Shown: positions 33,866 through 43,151, numbered from the stretch's first letter. The stretch: 43,564 bases of DNA from Nitrospirota bacterium (GCA_015233655.1 JADFXI010000009.1:1-43564), one strand, 5' to 3'. Translations and numbers: made by a program. Notes: generated from the letters alone by a model not told the origin.

Positions 33866-34315
33866 TTATTTATATCCTGCCCTGACCATATCGAGGTATT
33901 GTATAAACAGTTCCGGGTCTATTGCATCGGCAAAGCAAAGCTTTTTTCCGCCAGGGCCTTTGACAAGTTTGCCGCTTTGATCAAGAAACAGCAGAAGACA
34001 GTCGTTCTTGTAATCATACTGATTGCCGAGCGCTGTTTCCTCAGCCGTCAGCTTTTTATTCAAATCGATGCGGACAGGTATAAAATCGTCCGATATTTTT
34101 TTCCCTATAGCAGGATTATCGTAAACGTTCTTCTGTAAAGATTCGCAGCGGGGGCATCCCTTGCCGAAATAAAAATCCACCAGAACAGGCTTATTCTCAC
34201 CGGCTGCCATCTTCAGGCCGTCAGCCAACGAATACCAGTGAATCTCCGCCACAGCGGGCGCCGCAGCGAACAGCACATAAAAACACGCAATAAAAACTAA
34301 ATTCTTCCTGATCAT
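33866..34315 (-). CDS. Exported thioredoxin-like protein (CPRC active site)
   Basis: A 149-residue protein with a signal peptide (about residues 1-23, cut after AVA). The thioredoxin-like fold holds FYFGKGCPRCESL (Cys54, Cys57) and a helix-strand pattern like DUF255/DsbD-gamma-type proteins. It would act outside the cytoplasmic membrane in disulfide reduction or cytochrome c maturation. The canonical cis-Pro is not obvious. ATG 34315 follows GGAGG at eight bases. Its partner is not known. Confidence 0.8.
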   Translation of the reverse strand: MIRKNLVFIACFYVLFAAAPAVAEIHWYSLADGLKMAAGENKPVLVDFYFGKGCPRCESLQKNVYDNPAIGKKISDDFIPVRIDLNKKLTAEETALGNQYDYKNDCLLLFLDQSGKLVKGPGGKKLCFADAIDPELFIQYLDMVRAGYK

Positions 34316-34388
34316 AAACAAAACCTCCAATAGTCGAACACTCTGGCTATATTATAGCACTTCACGAATTGTCCATTTTAAGGGTTTC

Positions 34389-34781
34389 TCAGGCGCTATG
34401 GATTATGTAGATAACTAGAAATACTGCGATGGCAAGAAGCGTGAGTGTGACCATTACATCCAGCAAAAAAGAAGGCTGATAAGTATCGGTATCGATCTGC
34501 TTCTCCATTTTTTTAAACCTGAAAAAAGCGAGCACACCCATCAATGCGCCGAACCCGACAAGCACGGCACCGAATATGGAAGAATAGCCTGGTGACGGAG
34601 CAACAACTTCTTTACCAAACGCCAGAGAAAACTGCCTTACAAACAGGGCAAACTTTTCTACGACAAAACCGAACGCCATAATCCCTATGCTGGTCCGAAT
34701 CCATGCCAGGAAGGTCCGCTCATTTGCCATATGCACACGGCGATTGCGGTGCTTCGACGTCTCAATGTCAACTTCGCTCAT
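34389..34781 (-). CDS. YidH/DUF202 family membrane protein
   Basis: A 130-residue protein with three predicted membrane helices (about residues 27-47, 65-87, 103-126). The first carries the DUF202 mark HMANERTFLAWIRTSIGIMAFGFVVEKF. The function of the family is unknown. Its ATG overlaps the TGA of the PAP2 gene (ATGA), so translation is coupled to it. Confidence 0.88.
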   Translation of the reverse strand: MSEVDIETSKHRNRRVHMANERTFLAWIRTSIGIMAFGFVVEKFALFVRQFSLAFGKEVVAPSPGYSSIFGAVLVGFGALMGVLAFFRFKKMEKQIDTDTYQPSFLLDVMVTLTLLAIAVFLVIYIIHSA

Positions 34782-35398
34782 CTCTGCGTCACCAACTGTT
34801 TTGGCCTAAGTACCTTTACCGACAACAAAGCTCCGACAATCACTCCCAAGACGGCACCTCCCGCAACATCGGACGGGAAGTGAGAAAGGTCTACGACCCT
34901 CATTAAACCTATTGTCCCCGCAGCGCAATAAAACGGAATACTGAACCGCGGAAATTGCTGCGCAAGTATATATGCGAAACAAAATACGACAGCGGAATGT
35001 CCCGAAGGGAAAGAATCGTACCCCCCTTTAAGAGATGGCCCGGCAAGCACGATGCCCTCCGCAAGGCGCGGCCGTGCCCGTCCTACGAGGTGTTTGAGCA
35101 CCTGAACGGAAATCCCGGCTGAGAAAAAACTGAGCATCAACGCTTTGCCGGTATAACACATGTCTTCGCTGATTCTCCGGCCTATGACAAAAAGCAGACA
35201 TGCAGCAATAAGGAGTGTAGAGCCGTGGCCTATAAAATTAATGAACGGATCAAAATGCCTTAACATGACGTATAAAGGTGATCTCATTTTATCGAGTTGC
35301 TTCAGCCATGACATGACCGGTTTGTCAGCCACGGAAAGGCATAACGGCAGAAGCAAGCCAAATAACAGTAATCTCCTATTTTCTTTCAAGAAGGGCAT
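34778..35398 (-). CDS. PAP2-family membrane phosphatase
   Basis: A 206-residue integral membrane acid phosphatase, probably acting on a lipid phosphate or lipid pyrophosphate in the envelope. The three active-site motifs are KHLVGRARPR, the FPSGHSAV His motif, and VDLSHFPSDVAGG with the last His and Asp. The frame is open to 35467, but the extra 23 residues overlap the GT39 gene and lack a family match, so ATG 35398 is chosen (23-base overlap remains). It lies between DUF202 and GT39 genes, an envelope lipid and sugar cluster. The lipid substrate is not shown. Confidence 0.87.
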   Translation of the reverse strand: MPFLKENRRLLLFGLLLPLCLSVADKPVMSWLKQLDKMRSPLYVMLRHFDPFINFIGHGSTLLIAACLLFVIGRRISEDMCYTGKALMLSFFSAGISVQVLKHLVGRARPRLAEGIVLAGPSLKGGYDSFPSGHSAVVFCFAYILAQQFPRFSIPFYCAAGTIGLMRVVDLSHFPSDVAGGAVLGVIVGALLSVKVLRPKQLVTQR

Positions 35399-36923
35399 AT
35401 CTTGCGTCCATATCCAGAACACGGAAGCCAAGGGCTTCAATTTTAGCTCTGTCCTTTGATTTTGCAATAACCAGTCCGTGCTGTGCCGGATTCAAAACTG
35501 CCTTGAGGTCCTCTTCATTCCCGGCATGGGCGATCTTATGGCCTGAATAAAAAACGATGCTTGGGTTATTGATCCCATATGTGATAATGCGCTCATCCGG
35601 GGGAAGAGTAACCTTGGCATACATGCTGTACCTGTATAATGTTCCCTGCAGATACTCGCCGGCAGCAGGCAGAGCTTTAACAATCAGCAGGATGAGAAAT
35701 ATTCCCATAAGGCCAAACACCAACGGATACTTCCCCTTACCGGCAATCAGGGCATATAACGCCATCACTGTTATGGCAGCCATGACCGCTGCCGCCACAA
35801 ACAACCATCCTGTTTCCGATATGCCATATTTGGCCAGGTAGGTTCTGGCAAGCACCAGCCCGAGACAAAGCAGGGCAGATAAGAGCGCCATAAATGACCA
35901 TGCAAAACGGTTCCAGCCCTTTTCTGTGGCGTCCATACCCGATGCCACGATTATGACTGCCGCCGGTATTGCAGGAAATATATAATTCGGAAGCTTGGTT
36001 GTGGAGAATGAAAAGAAAACCACTACAAATGTTGCCCATATAAAGGCAAACAGATTGAGAGCATCTTTCGACTTAAAAACCGCCCTTATCCCGGACGGAA
36101 GAAACGCAGCCCAAGGGAAAAGCCCCAGCAGTAAAACAGGTACATAGTAGTATATAGGACCGCTGTGGCCTGAAATCACACCGGCATAACGCTTAAAGTG
36201 GTGCTTGATGAAAAACTGTTCAAAAAACTCGCGCCCGTTCACAGAAAATTCTGCAGCATACCAGGGGACCGACAAAAGCAGGAAGACAAATATTCCCTTC
36301 AGGCTTACAATACTTCTGATACCGGACTTTCCCTCGGTTGCATAAAGATAAATGAGGGCTATACCGAAAGGGAATACGATTCCTATTAACCCCTTGGTAA
36401 GAAAAGCGAGCGCTGAAAAGGCGTAAAAGCCGCAGAGGTACAATTGCCCGACGCTCTCTGTTTTTTGCCTCGACATGTAAAATGAAAAAAGCGACAGGCT
36501 GATAAACAGCGTCAATACCATGTCCGTAACTGCGGTATGAGAATAAATAAGGAAGTAAACAGACAAAACGAATGAACATGCCGCATAAAACGCCCTCTTC
36601 TCCCCGTGTGAATGCATGACAAACAGGAACAGCGCCAGTGCCAGACATAAGGCCGCAAGGGCGGAAGGGAACCGCGCGGCAAAGTTATTGATGCCGAAGG
36701 CCTTGTACGATAATGCCATGAGCCAGTAGAAAAGTATCGGCTTGTCGTAGCGGTTTTCTCCGTTGTAAGTCGGCGTTATCCAGTTGCCGGTCTGCACCAT
36801 TTCCTTGGTGGCGGCCGAAAAAACAGCCTCATCGACATCGACAAGAGGTATGAATCCCAACCTGAAAAAGGACAGTAGAAGCGCTGCGATGATCAACGGC
36901 AGGATATATTTGCTCTTTGTCAT
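35376..36923 (-). CDS. ArnT-like GT39 glycosyltransferase
   Basis: A 515-residue polytopic protein with about 12 membrane helices. The first extracytoplasmic loop has LVDVDEAVFSAATKEMVQTGNWITP and RYDKPILFYWL, the catalytic-acid region of the PMT/ArnT (GT39/GT83) family that transfers sugars from undecaprenyl phosphate. ATG 36923 is preferred to 36935. The gene sits beside a PAP2 phosphatase and a DUF202 protein, so modification of lipid A or another envelope glycan is likely, but the sugar is unknown. It starts 63 bases after the coxB stop; no terminator is evident between them. Confidence 0.87.
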   Translation of the reverse strand: MTKSKYILPLIIAALLLSFFRLGFIPLVDVDEAVFSAATKEMVQTGNWITPTYNGENRYDKPILFYWLMALSYKAFGINNFAARFPSALAALCLALALFLFVMHSHGEKRAFYAACSFVLSVYFLIYSHTAVTDMVLTLFISLSLFSFYMSRQKTESVGQLYLCGFYAFSALAFLTKGLIGIVFPFGIALIYLYATEGKSGIRSIVSLKGIFVFLLLSVPWYAAEFSVNGREFFEQFFIKHHFKRYAGVISGHSGPIYYYVPVLLLGLFPWAAFLPSGIRAVFKSKDALNLFAFIWATFVVVFFSFSTTKLPNYIFPAIPAAVIIVASGMDATEKGWNRFAWSFMALLSALLCLGLVLARTYLAKYGISETGWLFVAAAVMAAITVMALYALIAGKGKYPLVFGLMGIFLILLIVKALPAAGEYLQGTLYRYSMYAKVTLPPDERIITYGINNPSIVFYSGHKIAHAGNEEDLKAVLNPAQHGLVIAKSKDRAKIEALGFRVLDMDARYALLERK

Positions 36924-36986
36924 GAAATATCTCAACTACGGAAGTATAGCACAAAGATTATTGATATTAAAAAATGGGTATGACGG

Positions 36987-37889
36987 TCACTTCAAGCCCT
37001 TCAGCGCCTCAATGATGTCATCGAGTTCACCGGATGTAACAGGAATCACCGGCATTATTGGCGGATACCCTTTGACAATGTCCGCTTCCGGCTGCAATAC
37101 GGATTTCTTGAGGTACTCCTCGTCAGCAACAATGTCACGTTCTTTTCCGCCGGTGATAACAATCTCTTTCCTTCCGAATATGCCTTTAAAGGTCGGCCCT
37201 ATCTTGCCGGTGCCGTCTGTTGTGTGGCAGCCAAGGCAGCCCTTGACCTGAAGAAGATTCAGTCCCCTGTCCTTTGCTCCCTGCGGTGCAGCGGTCCCAT
37301 ACCATTTTTCGAAATCCTCGCCTGTCATGACAACCACCTTCGAAAGCATATGCGAATGTCCGGTGCCGCAATATTCCGTGCAAAAAATATCATACGATCC
37401 TATTTCATTCGGCGTGAACCAAAGATGGGTCTTCAGTCCTGGCACAGCGTCCTCTTTTATCCTGAATGCCGGTATATACAAGCTGTGGATCACATCAGCG
37501 GATGACAGAATCAGATTCACCGGTTTGCCGAGTGGGACATTCAGCGTATTACTCTGCTTGCCGTTTTTATATTCGAACTGCCATGACCACATCATGCCGG
37601 TAACTTTGACCGTCATAGCATCGTCAGGGGCGTTTCGCATATAGGAGAAATTGACCCACCCGTAATAGAACATCAAGAGGACCAGAACAGTAGGAATGAC
37701 CGTCCAGACAATCTCAAGGAGAAGGTTGCCTTCTATCTGTTCGGCTTGCGGGTGTCTTTTTCTGTTGTATTTGACAACAAAATACAACATGAAAAAAGTT
37801 ACCAGCACCAAAAGAACAACTGAGGTAACTGTTATGAACAGAAAAGTACTGTCAACTGCCGATACGATATTTGTAATGCCGGGTTTCAT
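36987..37889 (-). CDS. coxB: Cytochrome c oxidase subunit II with fused cytochrome c domain (caa3 type)
   Basis: A 300-residue subunit with two membrane helices (about 17-40 and 55-79). A CuA cupredoxin domain follows, with ligands His135, Cys170, Glu172, Cys174, His178 and Met181. The C-terminal class I cytochrome c domain has CLGCH (Cys218-His222) and a candidate Met ligand in PPIMPVIP. The heme domain makes it a caa3 type, which can take electrons straight from a soluble donor. It is the last gene of the oxidase operon, 9 bases after coxD. The heme would be attached by ResB/CcsB and CuA loaded with Sco. Confidence 0.96.
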   Translation of the reverse strand: MKPGITNIVSAVDSTFLFITVTSVVLLVLVTFFMLYFVVKYNRKRHPQAEQIEGNLLLEIVWTVIPTVLVLLMFYYGWVNFSYMRNAPDDAMTVKVTGMMWSWQFEYKNGKQSNTLNVPLGKPVNLILSSADVIHSLYIPAFRIKEDAVPGLKTHLWFTPNEIGSYDIFCTEYCGTGHSHMLSKVVVMTGEDFEKWYGTAAPQGAKDRGLNLLQVKGCLGCHTTDGTGKIGPTFKGIFGRKEIVITGGKERDIVADEEYLKKSVLQPEADIVKGYPPIMPVIPVTSGELDDIIEALKGLK

Positions 37890-37898
37890 GCCCTCACC

Positions 37899-38183
37899 TT
37901 ACCTGTACCAGACATCTACGAAAGTCAGTCCTATTATTGCCGTCAACGCGATGATCGCGAGAAAGACGACACCTTTGAGAAAGGCCCCTTCGTATCGAAG
38001 GTGCATAAAAAAAGCCAGGACCAATAGCGCTTTGACAGACGCAATAACAAGCGAAATCAGGACAGCGTATTGCGTAAAATGCATTTGCGCGACTGTGATA
38101 GTCGCCGCTGTCAGCAGCAAAAGAAGGCCCCATATCAATGCATAAGTTTTATATCCTGTTATATGACTGCCGTCTGTCTCCAT
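37899..38183 (-). CDS. coxD: Cytochrome c oxidase subunit IV (caa3 type)
   Basis: A 94-residue protein with three hydrophobic segments (ALIWGLLLLLTAATITVA, a second about 37-58, a third about 68-89). It is the COX4_pro/caa3 subunit IV small assembly subunit, unrelated to mitochondrial subunit IV. It lies between subunits III and II with gaps of 8 and 9 bases. Assignment rests on size, helices and position. Confidence 0.87.
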   Translation of the reverse strand: METDGSHITGYKTYALIWGLLLLLTAATITVAQMHFTQYAVLISLVIASVKALLVLAFFMHLRYEGAFLKGVVFLAIIALTAIIGLTFVDVWYR

Positions 38184-38191
38184 ATAATCCC

Positions 38192-38812
38192 CTAAGTAAC
38201 CAGATAAAAAAGCGGAAAAAGGTAAATCCAGATAATATCTACAAAGTGCCAGTAGAGCCCTGTATTTTCGAGCTTAACGAACGACTCTCTGTTGATTATC
38301 TCCCTGCGGGTGAAAAAAAGCATCACTCCGATTACTCCTATCCCGATAATTACGTGCAGCGCGTGTATGCCTGTCATAACGTAATAGAGGCCGTAAAAAA
38401 GGATCTCCCCGCTGCTCCTCTTCAGAAGCAGCACTGAATCAGGATAGATGCCATGGCTTATCTTGGCGCTCCACTCAAAATATTTATTAACAAGAAAAAT
38501 GCCCCCCATCAACATCGTACCGGCCTGAAGCAATGAAGACAGCTGCTTGTTCCCTTTTCTGATAGCGGTAATGGAAAGGGCCATCGTGAAGCTGCTGGTG
38601 ATAAGAATTACCGTATTAATTGATCCTAGCAGGAGATTTTCCTCAAGCGCTGCTGTATGAAAATCCTGAGAATACTTGGAACGATATACTGAATAGAGAA
38701 GAAACATGCCGCCGAAAAAAAGCAATTCAGTAATGAGAAAAAACCACATGCCCAGCTTAGCGCCCTCGTAACCGCTGCCCGGTTCGTCCGCCCTACTTTT
38801 TGTCGTTTCCAT
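38192..38812 (-). CDS. coxC: Cytochrome c oxidase subunit III
   Basis: A 206-residue membrane subunit with five predicted helices (the short bacterial form). Marks are LGMWFFLITELLFFGGMF, FTMALSITAIRKG, ITGIHALHVIIGIGV-type helix and the final GLYWHFVDIIWIYLFPLFYLV. The start overlaps the 3' end of coxA by 20 bases. It has no redox centre itself. Confidence 0.95.
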   Translation of the reverse strand: METTKSRADEPGSGYEGAKLGMWFFLITELLFFGGMFLLYSVYRSKYSQDFHTAALEENLLLGSINTVILITSSFTMALSITAIRKGNKQLSSLLQAGTMLMGGIFLVNKYFEWSAKISHGIYPDSVLLLKRSSGEILFYGLYYVMTGIHALHVIIGIGVIGVMLFFTRREIINRESFVKLENTGLYWHFVDIIWIYLFPLFYLVT

Positions 38813-40385
38813 AATGATACGGCCCTCGCGTAATTACAGGTATCTCCTCAAAATTTTCATGCGGAGGAGGAGAAGGGACCTTCCATTCCAGTGTCGTGCC
38901 TCCCCAGGGATTATCAGGGGCCTTAGGCCCTTTACGAATGGCTATTATAAGATTTCTGAATACTATTACAAAACCGGCAACGAGGATCCAGGAGCCGATG
39001 GTTGAGACAAGATGTCCAGTAAAATACTCCGGAGGATAATCGAAATACCTGCGCGGCATACCCTGGACGCCGAGTATGAACATGCTGAAATAGAGCATGT
39101 TAAATCCTACAAATAGAAAAAACCAGCCTATCTTCGCCTGCCTCTCGTTGTACATCCTTCCGAACATTTTCGGGAACCAGTAATGCAGCGCGGTCAGGAA
39201 CGAGAACCCCATACCCCCGAACATAACGTAATGGAAATGGGCCACTATCCAGTAAGTGCCGTGCAGGTGCAGGTTTGCCGAGAGGGCGCCCTGAATAAGG
39301 CCTGTCAGTCCGCCTATCGAAAACAGGAAAATGAAGGTCAGCGCAAAGATCAGCGGCGCATCCACCCTGATCGAACCCTTATACAACGTCGCCACCCAGT
39401 TAAAAACCTTTATGCCGCTCGGCACTGCAACAATAAAGGTAAGCAAGGAAAAGACCACCCTCGATGCGTCACTCATTCCGCTCGTGAACATGTGGTGTCC
39501 CCAGACAAGATAGCCTACACCGGCAATAGCGAGAGCAGAGTATGCAACCGCCCTATAGCCGAAAAGGGTCTTTCTCGCAAACACGGGGACCACCTCTGAA
39601 ATAATTCCCATGGCCGGCAGGATCATTATATATACGGCAGGATGCGAGTAAATCCAGAACATGTGCTCGAAGAGCACGGGGTCCCCGCCCTTCAGGGGAT
39701 CGAAGAAACCCATGCCGAAAAATCTCTCAAGAATAATCAGCAGGAGCGAGATGGCTATTACGGGCGTGGCTAAGATCTGCACCCATCCCGTTGCGTAGAG
39801 GGTCCAGACAAAAAGCGGCATGCGATGCCATTTCATTCCGGGTGCCCTGAGCCGGTGGATAGTCGTCACAAAGTTAACGCCTGTCAGAATAGAAGAAAAG
39901 CCGAGAATAAAGACCGCAAATAATGCGAGTGAGACATTCGTCTTAGTTTTTATGCTATAGGGAGCATAAAACGTCCATCCTGTATCGAGTGCACCGCCTC
40001 CCAAAAAAAGCGAAGCCAGAACAAGGAAAGCGCCTGCAAGATACAGCCACCACGAAAGGCGGTTGAGGCGCGGGAATGCGACATCACGGGCGCCTATAAG
40101 CAGCGGGAGAAAAAAATTACCGAAAGAGACAGGAATTCCCGGTATGATAAAAAGAAAAATCTGTATAATGCCGTGGATAGTAAATAACCTGTTGTATGTA
40201 TGTACTCCCATGAAGGTGCCGGGAGAAATGAGATTAAGTCTCATCATCACGCCGAGCGAGGTGCCTATGGAAAAGAACAAAAGCAGGGCCGACAGATACA
40301 TAATGCCGATCCTCTTATGATCGACAGACATCATCCAACCCGCAATGCCGCTCCTCTGGCCGGTGTCACTATAAAATGAACTCAT
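38793..40385 (-). CDS. coxA: Cytochrome c oxidase subunit I, A2-type heme-copper oxygen reductase
   Basis: A 530-residue catalytic subunit with 12 helices and the heme a, a3 and CuB centre. Helix VI reads WIYSHPAVYIMILPAMG, which has the YSHPxV motif of the A2 group in place of the Glu of HPEVYI. CuB ligands lie in this motif and in VWGHHMFTSG. The last heme ligands are in AHFHYVMFGGMG. YS residues are thought to replace Glu in the proton path. The ATG overlaps the sco stop (ATGA), so translation is coupled. No heme A synthase genes are in the window. Confidence 0.96.
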   Translation of the reverse strand: MSSFYSDTGQRSGIAGWMMSVDHKRIGIMYLSALLLFFSIGTSLGVMMRLNLISPGTFMGVHTYNRLFTIHGIIQIFLFIIPGIPVSFGNFFLPLLIGARDVAFPRLNRLSWWLYLAGAFLVLASLFLGGGALDTGWTFYAPYSIKTKTNVSLALFAVFILGFSSILTGVNFVTTIHRLRAPGMKWHRMPLFVWTLYATGWVQILATPVIAISLLLIILERFFGMGFFDPLKGGDPVLFEHMFWIYSHPAVYIMILPAMGIISEVVPVFARKTLFGYRAVAYSALAIAGVGYLVWGHHMFTSGMSDASRVVFSLLTFIVAVPSGIKVFNWVATLYKGSIRVDAPLIFALTFIFLFSIGGLTGLIQGALSANLHLHGTYWIVAHFHYVMFGGMGFSFLTALHYWFPKMFGRMYNERQAKIGWFFLFVGFNMLYFSMFILGVQGMPRRYFDYPPEYFTGHLVSTIGSWILVAGFVIVFRNLIIAIRKGPKAPDNPWGGTTLEWKVPSPPPHENFEEIPVITRGPYHYGNDKK

Positions 40386-41221
40386 TGTTCCCTCGCCTTA
40401 CGCATCCTGCCTGACAAGGTAAGATAGATAAAAAAAGACAGGATTAGAAAAACTATTATACCACCGGCAATTTTAAGGATGTTAAAGAATGCGGCCTGAC
40501 CCTTGGGCTGGTGCGGGAAGCAATATGCCAGCACCCGGCTGATGCTAAGGCCTGTCCTGCCTTTTGCCGCATCTCCAATAGCAAGGGACAGATCAAAAGG
40601 CTGAAACTCGACGCGCTTGCGCGACGAAAAAAAGTTGTCGCCTTCGGTATAGACGTAGCGTATAATCTTGCCGTCGGCAGAGAGCACAACAAGCGCCGCC
40701 GGGTGAGAGAAACCATGAAGCTCGTCTTTTATGACAGCGAAACCGACAGAATCGAGGACCTTGGAAATGTTCTCACTGGTGCCTGACATAAAACTCCAGG
40801 CCTCCGGCGGAAACGTCCCGCCAACCAGTCTTATGTAATTTTTCTTTGCTTCGCGGGCACGGCCGGGGTTGTCCTCAGGGTCAAAACTGATCGTGATTAA
40901 TTCATATTCCTTGCCCGGCACAAATTGCAATTTAGACGTTACATCTGCCACGGCTGAGAGCAGCAAAGGACAAAAACGGTCGCAACCGTAATAGACCAGA
41001 CTCAGGACAACAGGCTTGTTGAGCAATTGCTTAAGCGTCCTGAGATTTCCCTGCTCATCGTAAAACTCCGCATCGAGCGCGATTCTTTGGCCGGTCCTCT
41101 CTATAACTCCGATGTCGCGCGAAGCTCCGGGAGACAAGTCCTCATGCCCCGTCGCTTCAGAGTGAAATGCGACAAGCAGCATAAAACATACTGCTGCATA
41201 TGTAATAAGCAGGCGACGCAT
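40382..41221 (-). CDS. sco: SCO1/SenC copper chaperone with C-terminal membrane anchor
   Basis: A 279-residue exported protein with a signal peptide (about 1-23). The thioredoxin-like Sco domain has YYGCDRFCPLLLS (copper Cys pair) and the distal His in GFSHPAALVVLSADG. A hydrophobic helix sits near residues 250-270 at the C-terminus, instead of the N-terminal anchor of classical Sco1. It delivers copper to CuA of CoxB. It lies 7 bases after the cytochrome c gene and overlaps coxA. Confidence 0.93.
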   Translation of the reverse strand: MRRLLITYAAVCFMLLVAFHSEATGHEDLSPGASRDIGVIERTGQRIALDAEFYDEQGNLRTLKQLLNKPVVLSLVYYGCDRFCPLLLSAVADVTSKLQFVPGKEYELITISFDPEDNPGRAREAKKNYIRLVGGTFPPEAWSFMSGTSENISKVLDSVGFAVIKDELHGFSHPAALVVLSADGKIIRYVYTEGDNFFSSRKRVEFQPFDLSLAIGDAAKGRTGLSISRVLAYCFPHQPKGQAAFFNILKIAGGIIVFLILSFFIYLTLSGRMRKAREQ

Positions 41222-41228
41222 TAACGAT

Positions 41229-41564
41229 TTATTTAAAGGTCTTCAATATATATTCAGCAATCTTCTTGGCTTCGCTGTCCGAAACTGTCTTGGTATCAAA
41301 TTTTGTCATGCCCGTACCCGGATTACGCATCTTCATAATTATGTCGGTAGCCGTCTTAATATTATTGGCATCGAGATCGCCTTTATGGAGTGTCTTTTTT
41401 GTATTCATAATATTACCGCCGTTGGGATGGCACACCGCGCAATGCTCCTTGAACTCAGCCTCTCCAGACTTGTTCTTACCATCAGCTCCGGCAATATTAC
41501 TCATGCCGAAGAGACACACCATAGCCGCTGCTGCAAATAACACTAATGCAGATTTCATTTTCAC
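41229..41564 (-). CDS. Small monoheme c-type cytochrome
   Basis: A 111-residue exported cytochrome with a signal peptide (about 1-26, cut near AGA) and one CAVCH heme motif. A Met ligand is likely in RNPGTGMTKFD, followed by a C-terminal helix (AKKIAEYILKTFK). It heads the oxidase operon and is a natural electron donor to the CoxB heme domain. An AGGAGGTAAGTG site precedes ATG 41564. Confidence 0.93.
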   Translation of the reverse strand: MKMKSALVLFAAAAMVCLFGMSNIAGADGKNKSGEAEFKEHCAVCHPNGGNIMNTKKTLHKGDLDANNIKTATDIIMKMRNPGTGMTKFDTKTVSDSEAKKIAEYILKTFK

Positions 41565-41594
41565 TTACCTCCTGATAATAGATATGATGCTATT

Positions 41595-41610
41595 TGTACA
41601 ATATTGTACA
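41595..41610. promoter_or_regulatory. Perfect 16-bp palindrome, candidate operator of the oxidase operon
   Basis: TGTACAATATTGTACA is a fully symmetrical sequence 31-46 bases upstream of the cytochrome c start. It contains TACAAT on the minus strand, a plausible -10, preceded at 19 bases by TTGCGA. A repressor bound here would block the promoter. The family is unknown. No second copy was seen by eye. Confidence 0.6.
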
Positions 41611-41663
41611 GGAAATTAAAAATAGTTTCGCAAAGATCTGCCGGCCAGGAGGCAACGAATCCT

Positions 41664-43100
41664 TTATGACAGCTTTATAGATACATAAAATGTTTGCCCA
41701 CCTCTCCTAACTAAAAGGAGCAACGACTTTCCGCGTTCAAACTTATTGAGGGCCGTATAAAAATCATTCGCATTGCCGACAGGCTCATGATTCAGCTCTC
41801 TTATTACATCTCCTGACTGCAAACCGGCTTCCTCGGCAGGACTGCCGGGGACAACACCCGTAACAAGAGCGCCAGCTTTCTCCTTTATGCCCAACTGGGC
41901 CCTCCAGCGGGGCGTAATATCATCAACTTTAATGCCGATATTATTTTCCGGAGATTGACTGCTCGAAGCCATTCTCTGCTCATTCATCTCTGAAACAGTT
42001 ATCCTTACAACCATTTCTTTTCCGCCCCTTATTATACGGGCATCAACAGTCGTGCCCACAGGAGTATCGGCAACCGCCCTGGAAAGATCAGACATGGATT
42101 TTACTTTCCTGCCATTGAATACGGTAATCGCATCGCCCCTTTTTATTCCCGCTGCATCAGCCGGCCCGCCCTCTACTACATCGCCTACCAGCGCACCCTC
42201 GCTTCCTTTCAAACCAAAGGACTGCACCATATCAGGAGAAATGTTCTGAATTGAAACACCTATCCATCCCCGAACTACCTTACCCTTGTCCTTCAACTGA
42301 GAGATGATTGTCTTTGCCATAGAACTGGGAATGGCAAAACCAATCCCCTGCCCCGAAGAGATAATAGCCGTATTGATGCCGATGACTTCACCACGCGTAT
42401 TCACAAGCGGGCCGCCGCTGTTACCCGGATTGATCGGCGCATCGGTTTGGAGAAAATTATCGTATGGGCCGGCCCCGATAACACGTCCGATAGCGCTAAT
42501 AATGCCCTGTGTGACAGTATGTTCCAGCCCGAACGGATTGCCTATGGCAAGCACCCAGTCGCCGACCCTGATTTTTTCAGAATCCCCAAGTTCAAGAGTA
42601 GGAAGGTCTTTGAAAATGGATGATATCTTTATAAGAGCAAGATCGGTCTTTTTGTCCCTGCCTATTACACGGGCCCGGAATTCCCTGCCGTCGGAGGCCT
42701 TTACTTTTATCTCGTCCGCACCCTCCACGACATGATTATTTGTGATAATATACCCTTGCTTATCAACAATAAATCCGGAACCGAGACTCTGCTGTTTCAT
42801 CTCTCTGTCAGGGATGCCGCCATAAAATCTCTTAAAGAAATCGCCGAATGGCCCTTCGTCATCCGGACCGAAAAAATGCCTGAACGGGTTGCCCGGCACT
42901 CTGACAGTTGAAGATGTGCTTATATTTACCACAGCCGGTGTGACTTTAGCGGCAACATCGGCGAAGGACTGTGGAAAGCCGATGACAGTGCCCGGCCCGG
43001 TTTGAGGGGCCACATGCGTCATCCTCGAACCGAGAATTACGCCAATGGCAACCAGCATAATTCCACCAATGATTATTCTAAACCAGAAAGTTTTTTGCAT
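41664..43100 (-). CDS. degP: Periplasmic serine protease of the HtrA/DegP family
   Basis: A 478-residue envelope quality-control protease. A hydrophobic N-terminal segment (residues 6-25) acts as signal or anchor. The trypsin-like domain has the triad His123 (NNHVVEGA), Asp153 (TDLALIK) and Ser228 (NPGNSGGP). Two PDZ domains follow (about 270-360 and 375-478), with the second starting at IGIKVDDITPRW. Two PDZ domains fit the Do/DegP/MucD type. A likely promoter lies at 43152-43180. Confidence 0.94.
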   Translation of the reverse strand: MQKTFWFRIIIGGIMLVAIGVILGSRMTHVAPQTGPGTVIGFPQSFADVAAKVTPAVVNISTSSTVRVPGNPFRHFFGPDDEGPFGDFFKRFYGGIPDREMKQQSLGSGFIVDKQGYIITNNHVVEGADEIKVKASDGREFRARVIGRDKKTDLALIKISSIFKDLPTLELGDSEKIRVGDWVLAIGNPFGLEHTVTQGIISAIGRVIGAGPYDNFLQTDAPINPGNSGGPLVNTRGEVIGINTAIISSGQGIGFAIPSSMAKTIISQLKDKGKVVRGWIGVSIQNISPDMVQSFGLKGSEGALVGDVVEGGPADAAGIKRGDAITVFNGRKVKSMSDLSRAVADTPVGTTVDARIIRGGKEMVVRITVSEMNEQRMASSSQSPENNIGIKVDDITPRWRAQLGIKEKAGALVTGVVPGSPAEEAGLQSGDVIRELNHEPVGNANDFYTALNKFERGKSLLLLVRRGGQTFYVSIKLS

Positions 43101-43151
43101 ATTCCTCCAGAAGTTTCAAAAGCGGCGTTAAATTCAAACTGTCATTATTTA

